DNA of 15,996 nucleotides from Brachionus plicatilis (Eukaryota > Rotifera > Eurotatoria > Ploima > Brachionidae): the NCBI GenBank assembly GCA_010279815.1, contig QEOQ01000122.1, positions 1,533,292 through 1,549,287 on the forward strand. The letters are read 5' to 3'. Under the pieces are notes generated by a model. The model had not been told where the DNA came from. It ran no database searches and saw nothing but the letters and a program-made list of their open reading frames with translations. Both the position numbers and the translations under genes were made by a program. Positions 1-9,479 of this stretch are shown here, in pieces (the first letter of the stretch is position 1; each line of letters opens with the position of its first letter).

Positions 1-849
1 TGTGTTTTCGAGGATTTTTTGTGTGATTTTAAGTTTGCTATGCGAAATAAATAATGTGTGTGAAAAAGAGAGAAAAATATGCGAAAAAGCATAAAAAAAA
101 TGTGAAAAAAACATAGACCCATAAATAAAAATGAATTTATTCTTTTACATCAAAAAAAGTATTAATACAAACGATTAAAACTCAATTATATCGTCCCTCT
201 ACCAAACAAACAGTTTTGAAATTTGAAATTTTGAAAATTCTAGAATCAAAAAAATTTTTGATTTTAACAAAAAAAATTTTATGTGATCAAAATGATCACA
301 TTTTTTGGTGAACACTTGATCTCATTCTGTACATGCCCCAATTTTTTGTCATAACTAGAAAATCAAATACAAATCTTAACCTCAAACTCAAAAATTTTAA
401 ATCTATTTGAAAAATTCGATAGATACACAATTAAATAGAAAAATGTTTTATTTAATTTATTTTATAAAATAAAAATTTTTTTATTATGGTTTGTCATTTT
501 GGACACCTTATATTCGAGTTTTGCATATTTTGAAAAAGTTTAAAAAGATTCTGAAATCTCCTTGATTAATCAAAAATTATATTTTTTCAAATCAAATTGT
601 TTACAAACTATTAAAATTCAAAAAACCTTTTTTAAAGTTGAGAATGATACATTTATTTTTAACTAACGAAACAGCATTAAGTCGTCCTTTGAATTAGATT
701 TTGTTAAAATTTTAAATGTCTTTTGCTTAAATAATCCTTCTTTAAATTTCAATCATTATTTTCTATAAATAATTATCTAATCAAAATTTTTAAATCAAAA
801 GGCAAAAATAAATTCAAATAAAAATTAAAATTCTTAGAACAAGAAACGA
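1..849. other. AT-rich intergenic DNA upstream of the hydrolase gene
   Basis: No reading frame of note and no RNA gene is visible. The stretch is dominated by A and T runs. The only ordered structure is a 9-bp inverted repeat at 281-301, ATGTGATCA and TGATCACAT separated by AAA. It could be a protein-binding palindrome or chance in AT-rich DNA. Another small hairpin (ATGC, five to six bases, GCAT) lies near 77-92. Confidence 0.6.
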
Positions 850-857
850 TATAAATA
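850..857 (+). promoter_or_regulatory. TATA box of the CocE-type hydrolase gene
   Basis: TATAAATA lies 62 bp before the ATG at 912, which predicts transcription starting near 880 and a short leader. A TATATAAATA motif sits at nearly the same distance before the ATG of the gene at 14248-14769, which supports the reading. The surrounding AT richness lowers certainty. Confidence 0.45.
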
Positions 858-911
858 TTTGAATTTTTTTTTTATTTTTTTTTTATTTTTGCAAATAATC
901 TAGTAAAAAAA

Positions 912-3202
912 ATGATCAGAAAAATCGCTTTTTTACTAAATTGGCTAAATTTTTTAATTGCATTAGGCTCTAGTGAATTTAAAACAGAATTTGGTCGAAT
1001 GCGAGATGGTACAAAACTTGAAGTTGACTTTTTCAAGCCTTCAGATAGCCAAAGATTGCCATCAATTCTAGAAATGACCCCATATGGTCGCACTTCTATC
1101 TTTACATTTCGTGCTGAAGGCCAATTTTGGTTTAAAAATGGCTACATTTTAATTTTAGCAGATACGCGCGGCTCTGGAGACTCTGAAGATGTTTTTGAAT
1201 TTTTATCCAACGATGGCCAGGATGGATATGATTTGATTGAATGGATTGCAAAGCAACCATGGTCTAATGGTAAAGTAGGTATGAGGGGCGCATCATATAC
1301 TGGAACAAATCAATTGTACATTGCTGCCAAAAAACCAAAGAATCTTTTCTGCATCAACCCAAGTGCAACTATTGGTAGACCAATGGAACATTTTCCTTAT
1401 GACAAAGGCTTTTCTCTTGATCCTGTTCTGAGATGGATCCGCAGCACTGTTACCTCACCCAATAACTCAAAGGAATGGCTTAAGCATCGACCTTTGTTCA
1501 CCCTTGACCAATTTGTTACCGGCAAAGCTCTGCCTTTGTACAGAAAATTTCTTCAACATCCTACTTTAGATTCTTATTGGGATAAGGTTTTCTTGAAGCC
1601 GGAAAATTATTCCCAAATAGCCATTCCATCATTGTCATTCACCGGTTGGTTTGACAAAACCATGTTTGGAACTATTATGCATTTTAGAGATATCAACAAG
1701 AATAGTCCTCGAAAAAATGTCAAATTGAAGTTTCAGATCAAATTTTAAGATCAAAACGATCATTTAAAATTTCAAAACTTAATTAATCTAATGATTTTGA
1801 TAATTTTTAAGAAATAAATACTAAACATTACTAGACATGTTATGTCTAATTATAGTTCATTATCAAATTAACATCAAAATGATTGATCTCTAATTTTTTT
1901 AAAAAACAATCAATAATTTAAATAATTCAGGTTAACTTAATTCACAAATTCAAATTTATAACTTTTATATCCATTCATTCAAACTGAAATAATTTTATTT
2001 TTCCACTTAAATAAATTTAAAATTTAAAAACAGTGAATTTTTTTGTCTTCAAAATTAAATTTTTATTAAAATCAATTAAAATATTTAAACCTATTAAAGT
2101 TCAATAAAAAGTAACATTTTAAAATTTTAAATATAAAAATAAACTTGACATGACATGTCAAGTAATTGCTTTGGAAAAAATTGATTTTTCCTCTATTATT
2201 AAAAAAAATATTACAATTTATATTTTGATCTTTTGATCTTGATCTTAAACTTCAATTTGCCGAAAAAATGACCACTTTTTGGTTGTTGGACCCTATGGAC
2301 ATGGAAATGCTGCTGATGGTGGATTAGACTATAGAACTGGCCTTCCTATAAAGCAGTTAGGTGATTTACTTTTTGAAGATAATGCATTTGTGTCAGGCTT
2401 AAATATGACCAAGGAATTTTATTACTGGTGTCTCAAAGAAGGACCTAGACCAAATTGGAATCAAACTAAAGTTTACATCACAGGCACAAACGAATGGCGA
2501 GAGGGCTCCCATTTGCTATTAGATGATAATTTGGAAGATGGATATTTTTATCTTTCGAGTAAGAATGGTGCAAATGGCAAAAGTGGTGATGGTGAACTTA
2601 GGTTGTCTCCTGGTGAGTTTGGAAGTGATAGCTACGAGTATGATCCAGATGAACCTGTTAGAAGTGATTTGTCAAAAAATGTTTTTTATCCAGTTGATAT
2701 GAATTTTTACTTGGACAGAAGTGATTTTCTTGTTTATACCAGTGGGCTGGTAAAAAAAGCTTTCACAATTTTTGGAGAAGTCAAATTGGATTTGGTTTTT
2801 TCGTCAAATGTCACAGATACAGATTTGGTTGCATTTTTGATGGATGTTGATGAAAAAGACCGTTCAATTAAACTTGGCTACAAGGAAGTTTTTCAATTTA
2901 GAACAAGATATAGAAATGGTTTTGATAAAGAAGATTTGATGGAACCAAACAAAATGTACAACTTAACAATTAACATGCATGAAATGGGCCACACTTTTTT
3001 ACCAGGACATAGACTTAGATTGGCAATCACAAGTAGTTTTTTTCCCATTATCAATGCTAATTTAAATACCGGAAATGATATTGCATTTGATATGGGTCCA
3101 GCTATCAAAAGTAGACAAAAAATTTACTTTGGTCTACCATCTAATGGATTCACATCTCGAATTCATTTGAAGAGTAATGATTTGAATGAAGACTGCTTTT
3201 AG
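912..3202 (+). CDS. CocE/NonD-family alpha/beta hydrolase (X-Pro dipeptidyl-peptidase S15-like), interrupted by a transposon
   Basis: Reads as codons 912-1719 then 2271-3202 once the insertion at 1720-2260 and one 10-bp duplication copy are removed; the two parts then join in frame to 579 residues. The family hydrolyses acyl esters or X-Pro peptides. Visible features: a hydrophobic N-terminus (about 1-20) resembling a signal peptide; DTRGSGDS (about 84-91); the nucleophile Ser128 in GASYTG; the acid Asp248 in GWFD; and, after the insertion, the catalytic His280 in GPYGHG. The C-terminal third (about 375-560) resembles the jelly-roll XPD C-terminal domain, with LPGHRLRLAITSS near its end. As assembled, translation leaves the frame after Asn269, adds nine residues from the element and stops at 1748, so His280 and the jelly roll are lost. 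The rest is intronless and lower in GC than CEP41, compatible with bacterial origin. Family assignment is strong; exact substrate is unknown. Confidence 0.85.
1710..1719 (+). repeat. Left target-site duplication copy
   Basis: CGAAAAAATG, encoding R-K-N plus the first base of the next codon of the hydrolase. It is repeated exactly at 2261-2270 on the other side of the inserted element. Confidence 0.8.
1720..2260. mobile_element. 541-bp foldback/MITE-type DNA element inside the hydrolase gene
   Basis: The ends are inverted repeats. The left end reads T-CAAATTGAAGTTTCAGATCA. The complement of the right end reads G-CAAATTGAAGTTTAAGATCA. GATCAAA-type repeats continue inward on both sides. Symmetrically inside, about 95-108 bp from each end, lie related palindromes: TAGACATGTTATGTCTA at 1832-1848 and CTTGACATGACATGTCAAG at 2144-2162. 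The element is flanked by an exact 10-bp duplication, CGAAAAAATG. It has no coding capacity, so it is non-autonomous. Duplications of 8-11 bp are known for Mutator-like (9-11 bp), hAT (8 bp) and P (8 bp) superfamilies; 10 bp favours Mutator-like, but the superfamily is not settled. No AG lies near its 3' end, so it does not look like a canonical intron. Confidence 0.8.
2261..2270 (+). repeat. Right target-site duplication copy
   Basis: CGAAAAAATG, identical to 1710-1719. The frame here continues as R-K-N-D-H-F into the conserved LVVGPYGHG motif, so this copy is in register with the downstream exon. Confidence 0.8.
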
Positions 3203-3256
3203 ACTAACACTAGAATCACCAAAACGGGTCGTTTTGACTCGCTATAAAAATTAAAG

Positions 3257-3262
3257 AATAAA
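3257..3262 (+). terminator. Candidate poly(A) signal of the hydrolase gene
   Basis: AATAAA 55 bp after the stop codon, lying within the piggyBac-like MITE. Such hexamers are common by chance in DNA this AT-rich, so the support is positional only. Confidence 0.35.
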
Positions 3263-3367
3263 TCATATATTTTCTGTTCGAATTTATTTAAATTATTAAA
3301 TTAATTGAATAAAAATAGTTAATTAGTAAATTTTAGTCTTTTCTTAGGCCTTATAAAATATCCATGG

Positions 3368-3433
3368 TCAATCACGCTTTTTACAAATATTCTCTATTTC
3401 TTTAGTACAATATCCCCATACTGCTTTGTTACA
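3368..3433 (-). pseudogene. Remnant of piggyBac-type transposase C-terminus
   Basis: Twenty-one codons and a TGA, reading CNKAVWGYCTKEIENIC then KKRD. The C-x2-x-x-V-x(3)-C...IC spacing resembles the terminal Cys-rich domain of piggyBac-family transposases, where the last Cys/His residues bind zinc just before the stop. Here some ligands are lost (Trp in place of the usual Cys in the VC position, Arg near the end). It lies in a short element with matching TTAA-type ends, which is the best support. There is no catalytic domain. Confidence 0.5.
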
Positions 3434-3598
3434 TTTTGAAAAAAATTTTGTTTTATTTGAATTTAACTAATTCAGAAAGTTATTTTTTTTTTATGCTGAA
3501 AAAAATATATTATGCTCAATAAAAAAAATTAAATTGGATTTTAGCGGCCAAACACCGAAAAAAGAGTCATTTTGACTCCTTGGTGCTTCTAGTGTTAA

Positions 3599-5100
3599 AA
3601 AAGATATTAGAAAATTTTTAAGTAACTTTAATTCATGTTCAGAAGTATCTATTCACTTTAAAAAAATAAATCATGTTCAAGATGATTTTTCATACTATAT
3701 AGTTAAATCTGACCTGAAAAAGACATTGTTCGAAAATCAACTGAAACTGATCTTATAAACTTTATCTTAAAATTTAATATACCTATTATGAACAAAAAAA
3801 TCCTAAAATTGAATATATATAAACTTTAAAATTTTCATAAAAAATTTTTTATCTTTAATTTTTGTTAACTTCAACTTTTTAATTGTAAAAAAATTATTCT
3901 AAATTCAAATATTAAAATTCAATTATGAAAATTCGACATTAATTTTACTCTTATCTCAAAAACTATTTTTTGTATATTAATTTTATTCTAATCATCTATT
4001 TTTGTAATAATTTAATAATAATTTGAAAAGCAATTATTTCTATTATATAAAAAATTCCTCTTTATTTATTTAAATTTTTATTATTTATTTATTTATTTAA
4101 TTCGAGTAAAAACACCAAATTTTTATTATTAAATTTTATTCTTTCTTTCAGTCTTAAAACCTGAAGAAGGCCATTTGGTCGAAACGCGTCGTGACAAATT
4201 TACTTTTTATTTGAAAGTTTTTTAAAATAAATATTTTTTAAAAAAAAATCGTTATTTCTAATTATTAATTATTATTTATTAACCAAAATTAGTTATTTAT
4301 GTCGTATTAAATAAGTAAAATAAATTATTTAGCTAAATTAACAGAAAAAAATTGCAACTTTAGTAAATTGACTATTCTTTCTAATATTTAACTTAAATGT
4401 GATGATGATTTTAGCTAAACTTGACTAAATCCAAGTGTTTAACTAAAATTGAATTTAACTAAGAAAAAGTTTGATTTTTTTTTGAAAAATAATTTAACTA
4501 AAAAATTAGTAAATTTAGTACTAATTTTTAATAATAATAATTTAGTACTAAAATTTAGTAATAATTTAGAACTAAAAAAATTAGTAAGTACCAAAAGAAG
4601 CCTTTTACAAAATTTTTGATCAAATAATCAATAAATTTATACACAAATGCAAATTTTAGTCAAAATTTTTAAATTTTTGATCTATTTATTCTTGAATTTT
4701 TTCTTTAAATCCTTCCTGATTTATTTATTTTTTAGGCCTATGAGCCTGATTTTTTTTTAAATAAATTAAAAAAATAATTTTCAATTTTTTTTATTATAAG
4801 TAATTTTAAATGAAAAAAATTCAGAACAAAAGTTTAAAATTTTATTTCTTTATTTTCGAGAATATAATCCGGACAAAAGTTCAGATAAGCGCGCAAATAA
4901 CTTTAAATGACTAAAAAAAAAATTAAAATTCAAATTTAAAAAAAATTCAAAAGACATAAAATTTGTCATTGAAACAAAAAAAGGGATTAAAAAATAAATT
5001 TTAATTTTGAATTTTTTCAACTCGACTTGATAGAAATTTAATGATATTGAGCACCTTGGATGAAAAACAAAAAAAAATCTAATTGATTAATTTCGCTTCA
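3599..5100. other. AT-rich intergenic DNA between hydrolase and CEP41 genes
   Basis: About 1.5 kb without a supported gene. It holds a hammerhead-like motif at 4151-4195 (separate entry). At about 4490-4590 a patch repeats TTTAGTA/TACTAAA-type words in both orientations, forming local palindromes. The rest is A/T runs and homopolymers. Confidence 0.5.
4151..4195 (+). ncRNA. Hammerhead-ribozyme-like motif (possible Penelope-like retroelement relic)
   Basis: The core words occur in hammerhead order: CTGAAGA (4161-4167), a stem GGCC-ATTT-GGTC (4169-4180), GAAA (4181-4184), the self-complementary ACGCGT (4184-4189) as a very short stem III, and a GTC site ending at C4190. Stem I could form from AC (4159-4160) with GT (4191-4192) and GTC (4151-4153) with GAC (4193-4195), leaving an internal loop. 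Minimal type I hammerheads with tiny stem III are known from Penelope-like elements and retrozymes, where they work as dimers. A weak point is the extra A4168, which would face C4180 or bulge where a G-C pair is conserved. No reverse transcriptase remains nearby. Confidence 0.4.
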
Positions 5101-5114
5101 GTTGCCATAGAAAC
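5101..5114 (+). promoter_or_regulatory. X-box (RFX transcription factor site) upstream of CEP41
   Basis: GTTGCCATAGAAAC matches the 14-position ciliary X-box consensus RYYNYYATRRNRAC at every position. It lies 130 bp before the CEP41 ATG, in the distance range seen for X-boxes of ciliary genes in nematodes and other animals. RFX factors drive ciliary gene expression, and CEP41 is a ciliary gene, so the site and the gene support each other. Confidence 0.75.
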
Positions 5115-5243
5115 ATATTTTTTTGAATATGGGTCTAGGCCAAAACTAATTCATCATATTCGCATTAATCGAACTCAATATTTAAAATTCGACTTTTTCC
5201 AAATCTGAGCCCAAATCTTCAACTCTTCAATTCCTTGTTCGCC

Positions 5244-6420
5244 ATGTCAGCTTTTAGTACCGCAAAGCCCAAAAAACTCCACGTAAACTACAAAATCTAA
5301 CTTTACCTTTAAAGCATTCTATTTCCATTGAAGCCGCTTGATAAAGCCATCAAAAAAAACCCCAAATACGACCACATTGAGTCCACTCTGGACACTGGCT
5401 CAAGCTTGACCAAATACATGAAAAAAATCGAAGAAATAAAAACCAGTAATAAAAAAAATTAATATAAAAAAATTTTTTTTTTTATTTTTTTTTTCCCAAG
5501 ACTACAGGTACCAACAAGATGAAATTTTTAAAAGAATGAAAGTGTCCACTTTTGTGCAACTGCTGCTTCAGGTGACCGAGGTGGACAGTTTGGAACAGGA
5601 GTCTCAGTTCGATGAGCTGAGCTACCGGGATGAGCGGGACGTGAGCCCAGTGCCCTCACTGGCCTTGACAGAGACAGATTTTGGTCGACCGGTCACCAAC
5701 CGCAGCTCTACATGGCAGAGTGTGATCAAGGGCATTGGCGAGCTGGACTCCGAGGACCGGGACCGGCAGAACAGACGATTTGCTCGGGCTGAGCGAAATC
5801 TGCACAAACTTCAGCAAAATTCCGACCTGCCATATTTGCTTTTGGACATCCGGGACAGAGATGAGTTCAGCCAGTGTCACATAATAAGTGCCTTGTCCTA
5901 CCCGATAGCTATGCTATCGCGCAGTGTAAACAACGAGACCCAGGAGATGCTTGCCTACAAGAACCAGCCCGGCAAGATAATTGTGATTTATGATGACGAT
6001 GAGAAGTTGGCGCCCAGAGCGGCCAGCACCTTGGTGCAGCGAGGCTATGAGAATTTGTTCATGCTGTCCGGAGGGCTCAAGTTGGCGGTGAAGAAATTTC
6101 CGCAAGGCCTGGTGGCCGGCGAAATACCAGCTCATCTTTTGAAGCCTGATCCCAAAGCCAACACCAGTCGCAGTGTGCTCAGCTCGGTGTCGGCCATGAG
6201 CAATTTTTCCACTGCCAGCAAGAAAACATTTGACAGAGATGACATTGAGAAGTTGAATGGCTATTTGGAAAATGAGATCTTGGGCCCCAAGACCAACTCG
6301 AGGTACGGATCCAGGGCCAGCAAGGACTCGAGCCGAATCAGCAATGTGTCCAAGGCTGACTCGCTCGCCTCCAACAAAACTCTCACATCTATTCACGAAA
6401 AACCATGGAAGCCAGTCTAA
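5244..6420 (+). CDS. CEP41: CEP41 homologue, rhodanese-domain centrosomal/ciliary protein (three exons)
   Basis: Exons 5244-5282, 5334-5445 and 5501-6420 join to 356 codons plus none lost; human CEP41 is 373 residues. Introns are 51 and 55 bases with GT-AG borders. Exon 2 reads PKYDHIESTLDTGSSLTKYM then KKIEEIK, and the exon 2-3 join gives NYRYQQDEIFKRMKVSTF, both close to human CEP41 (NYRYKKDELFKRLKVTTF), which fixes the acceptor after AAG at 5500 rather than the CAG at 5505-5507. The rhodanese domain spans about residues 158-257 (LLLDIRDRDEF, CHIISALSYPIA, IVIYDDDEKLA, NLFMLSGGL). The catalytic Cys position holds Asp, as in other CEP41 proteins, so it is non-enzymatic. The C-terminus ends KPWKPV, matching the conserved KPWK. 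CEP41 localises to centrioles and cilia and is needed for tubulin polyglutamylation through TTLL6. The coding DNA is much richer in GC than its surroundings. Exon 1 (MSAFSTAKPKKLH) is the least certain part. Confidence 0.92.
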
Positions 6421-6475
6421 TTGGCACTCGAAATTTTTTTTTTTTATTATTAAAATAAGTTTAGAACCTTAACTA

Positions 6476-6485
6476 AATAAATAAA
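6476..6485 (+). terminator. Candidate poly(A) signal of CEP41
   Basis: AATAAATAAA, two overlapping AATAAA hexamers, 56-65 bp after the CEP41 stop codon. Position is good, but the hexamer is frequent in this AT-rich DNA. Confidence 0.45.
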
Positions 6486-9479
6486 AATTTGTATTTTTAA
6501 GCCAAGTTTAATTTAATTATTTAAAAAAAAAAAGTTTTTTTTGGTTAAATTTATTTTCGGAGAGTTTTTTTTATTTGATTTTTAAATAGAGTTTGACCAT
6601 GATGTTTAGTGCTCAATTTGGTCGGTTTGTTCATTTGGAAAAGTTTTAAATTTTATTAATAATGTGATAACTTCTTTAAAAAAATATTAAAAATTCTTTA
6701 TTTAAAGAAACGAATACAAGAGTGATATTAAATTATCGATAATTTAATTATTTATTTAAACAATTGAAAAAAAAAATTGATATTAACATAAAAATTGAAT
6801 AAAACTAAATTTTTTCTGACTTTTAATATTATAATAACTTTGTAAATTTCCAACAAATTTAATAAAAAATAAACAAATCAAAAATAAATTTATTAAATCA
6901 AACAAAACATTATTAAAATAAACAAAATATATGATTTCAGAAAAAACAAGATTAAACAAATTTTTTTTTTTTGTTACCATTTACAAAAAAATTTAATTGA
7001 AATTAATTGTCAGTTAATAAAATTATTATTATTTTAACTTTTTTTATTGAAGAATCAAAAAATTTATCTTTATTTATTAAAAGTGTGAAGTCAATATAAA
7101 AAATGTTTTGTTTTATTCAATTAAGTTTATTTTTAGCTTTATTTGCTTAAAATAATATTAAATTTGTTGGGTAAAATATTGAGAGCCCTTTTTTCTTAGA
7201 TATTTGATTTTAAAAAAATCTTTCTTTTAAACAATTAAAAAGTAAAAAATTGAAATTAAAATTTTATTCATTACAATTGATATTTAAAATAATATTTAAA
7301 CAAAAACTTGAAAGATAAAATTTAGAATTTTTCTGCGATATTTAATACTAATAAAACAATTTTCTTTATAACAATTGAAAAATAAAAGTTGCCTTAAAAA
7401 AATTTCTGATCTAAAAAATAATCTTCTTTTTTGCTTCTTTTTTAAAACTGTATTATTTTCATAAGAAATTTAAAATTTCTAAATTAGAATAACAAGTTAG
7501 AAATTAAAAACAAAGCCCAATTTTTTTTTAATTAAAGTTGAAAAACGCTTTGCAAGCTTAAGTGAATTTAACTTGTTTTTAAAAGAATTATTTAGAATTA
7601 GTAAATTTTTAATTATTTTTAAGAGGAAAAAAGGTAAAGTAAAACATGTAAAAATTCGTCAAAAAAGAAAGCCATACAAAAACGCTCCTTTCTCGGAAAG
7701 TACAGGATTTTAAACAAAAATTTTAAATTTTTTTAATTAAAAGTTATTCTATGATTGCAATCTAAAACATACATAAAAAGGACTATATAGTTTTTAATTT
7801 TGCTGAAGACTTGTCAATTTTTCTATGATTTTTAGATTTTTTTTCTTCATAATATGTATAAATACAAATTATATATTTTCAGCGTTCAAAGTCTTTTATA
7901 AAATAAAAAATGTATTGTAATATATTCTCAATCACTAATCCTAAGACATTAATTATTCAAATATTTTCAAATTTTTAATATATTTAAAAAAAAGACATGA
8001 GTTTGTTTTATTATTTTTACTGAATAAATAATTATAAATATTGAACTTGTTAATTTCAAAATTAAAATTTTTGCAATTAACAAGACATAAATAAAAATAT
8101 TGAGAATTTTTCAATGTGTTAATTTACTCCTCACCTTAAATTAAACATGTCAGTGATAATATAAAAAAAATTAATCTTAATTTTTAGCTTAGTTTAAAGA
8201 TAACAAACTCATAATTAATAAAATGATATAAATGAATGCTATTGAAAAATATTTATAATGATTAAAGCTGTTTTTTCTCGAATTTTAATTTATAGGATTT
8301 TGATAAATATTCAGAATTTACGATTTATTAATTTAAAATATTAAATTGAATAGTAATATGTGAAATTAAAGTAAATTGCTATAATTTTTTATCACATAGC
8401 GTAAGTTTTTTATCACATAGGTTTATCATGTTTGATTAGGACCTTCTTCATAATTTCCTCGGTCTCATTTTAAATAATTCAAGCTTTATTTATTTTATAA
8501 AGTTTAAATAGTAAAAAAAATTTAAATGTCTGTTTGAATTCCATGCACATTGAAACTTAAGAAAAATTGTAAAAAAAAATCTAAATGTTTACATAATTTT
8601 TTATTTTTTATTTTTGTGTTTTTTTTTTAATTCAAGTCAGCCATTTTACATTCCAGATTTTTACTGTTATCAATCACATAATTTGCTCCGTCATTAAATA
8701 AAAAACCAAGTTTGCCTGAAAATAAAATCAAAATTAGTCAAAGATGGTCATCAACAAAATAAAAGATGAAATTTTTTTTTAAAATTTTTTCTTAATTAGT
8801 AAAAAAATTGATATAAAAAGGTTTTTAATTTTAAATTAAAAAAAAATTGAAAAATAATTCTTAATCCACCAAAAAAATTTGAATAAAAATAATTAAAAAA
8901 TAACTAAAAATTATTTGGAAAAAAAATCGGACAATTTTTTTTAATTATGTTGTCTTTTTTAATCACAAAGAATTAAAAAGAATGAACCCATAAATAAATT
9001 TGCTAACAAAATTATTAATTAAAATATTTACCCTAAAATAATATTCATAAATTATATTTTGATAGGTAATTTTTTTGTCAAAAGAATAAGAAATAATTGT
9101 TATTTTCTACTATTCTTTAACTGTCTATATTTTTTTCTTCAGCTAATTTTTCTCAAACAATTCCAGAAATGGTTACTGAAAATGAAATTTGTCAACAAGC
9201 AAAAAAATAAAAGAGGACGACCAAACTTCACTTTTCTGATTTTTTTGTTTTCCGGTGATAAAGAATAATTTTTCTGTTAAATAAAAAATTAGCTGAAAAA
9301 AAAAATAACAAAATCAAACAATGTTTTTTTTATTTGCCAATAAAAATAAAATTACCTGAAAACAAAAGAAATACTTCTCTTCTGGCCTATATTTTGATAA
9401 TTTTTTTTTACCAAAATTATTTTAGAGATTTAATAAAATAAATTCCGTATGACAAAAAAATTTTGAAAAATTTTAAAAT
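6486..9479. other. 3-kb AT-rich intergenic region
   Basis: Between the convergent CEP41 (+) and Rab (-) genes. No supported gene is seen. Frames here are short and rich in Phe, Leu, Ile, Asn and Lys, as expected from A/T runs. A 15-base direct repeat, TTTTTTATCACATAG, occurs at 8385-8399 and 8406-8420 (21-bp period). A possible polo-box exon remnant at 8650-8715 is listed separately. A slightly GC-richer patch at about 7655-7700 encodes nothing recognisable. Confidence 0.5.
8650..8715 (-). pseudogene. Possible polo-box exon remnant
   Basis: On the minus strand an acceptor TTTTATTTTCAG precedes 66 bases and a good donor GTAAAA follows. Both borders are in phase 1. The exon encodes KLGFLFNDGANYVIDN then SKNLE, and the split last codon starts with T. 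The GxLFND core and its spacing to LE(Y) resemble polo box 1 of polo-like kinases (for example VGVLFND...LQY in PLK1). No convincing flanking exons are seen within the 0.9 kb upstream or 2 kb downstream, and no kinase domain is present. It may be a relic, or a chance match of 21 residues. Confidence 0.25.

Larger units (their letters stand above)
3208..3594 (-). mobile_element. piggyBac-like MITE with transposase C-terminal remnant
   Basis: Terminal inverted repeats start CACTAGAA-N-CACCAA (left at 3208, right end complementary up to 3594), followed on each side by GTC/GACTC-type subterminal repeats such as GAGTCATTTTGACTC (3564-3578). The flanks are CTAA (3204-3207) and TTAA (3595-3598), fitting a TTAA target with one change. 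On the minus strand, 3433-3368 encodes SKCNKAVWGYC then four residues, IC and KKRD-stop. This resembles the Cys-rich zinc-binding tail of piggyBac-type transposases. The element is only 387 bp, so it is a deletion derivative. It begins five bases after the hydrolase stop codon and supplies an AATAAA at 3257-3262 in the sense direction. Confidence 0.7.

Noticed and set aside
872..1093. 73-codon minus-strand frame over the hydrolase start
   Set aside because: Antisense shadow of a well-supported coding region, with no independent signals.
1719..2270. Canonical GT-AG intron in the hydrolase gene
   Set aside because: No AG lies near the 3' side, the length is far from the 50-59-base class, and the segment has inverted ends with a flanking duplication.
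2893..3108. 71-codon minus-strand frame in the hydrolase 3' half
   Set aside because: Antisense shadow of the XPD C-terminal-domain coding sequence.
5622..6472. Several frames overlapping CEP41 on both strands (including 160 codons at 5914-6396 minus and 71 codons at 6257-6472 plus)
   Set aside because: GC-rich coding DNA produces long opposite- and off-frame openings; only the CEP41 frame shows homology and correct splicing.
6783..6980. 65-codon minus-strand frame
   Set aside because: Phe/Leu/Ile/Asn/Lys-only composition from A/T runs, with no homology or gene signals.
9059..9268. 69-codon plus-strand frame with an AT-hook-like KRGRP
   Set aside because: Begins at a non-standard start in A/T-rich DNA; a lone RGRP is weak evidence.
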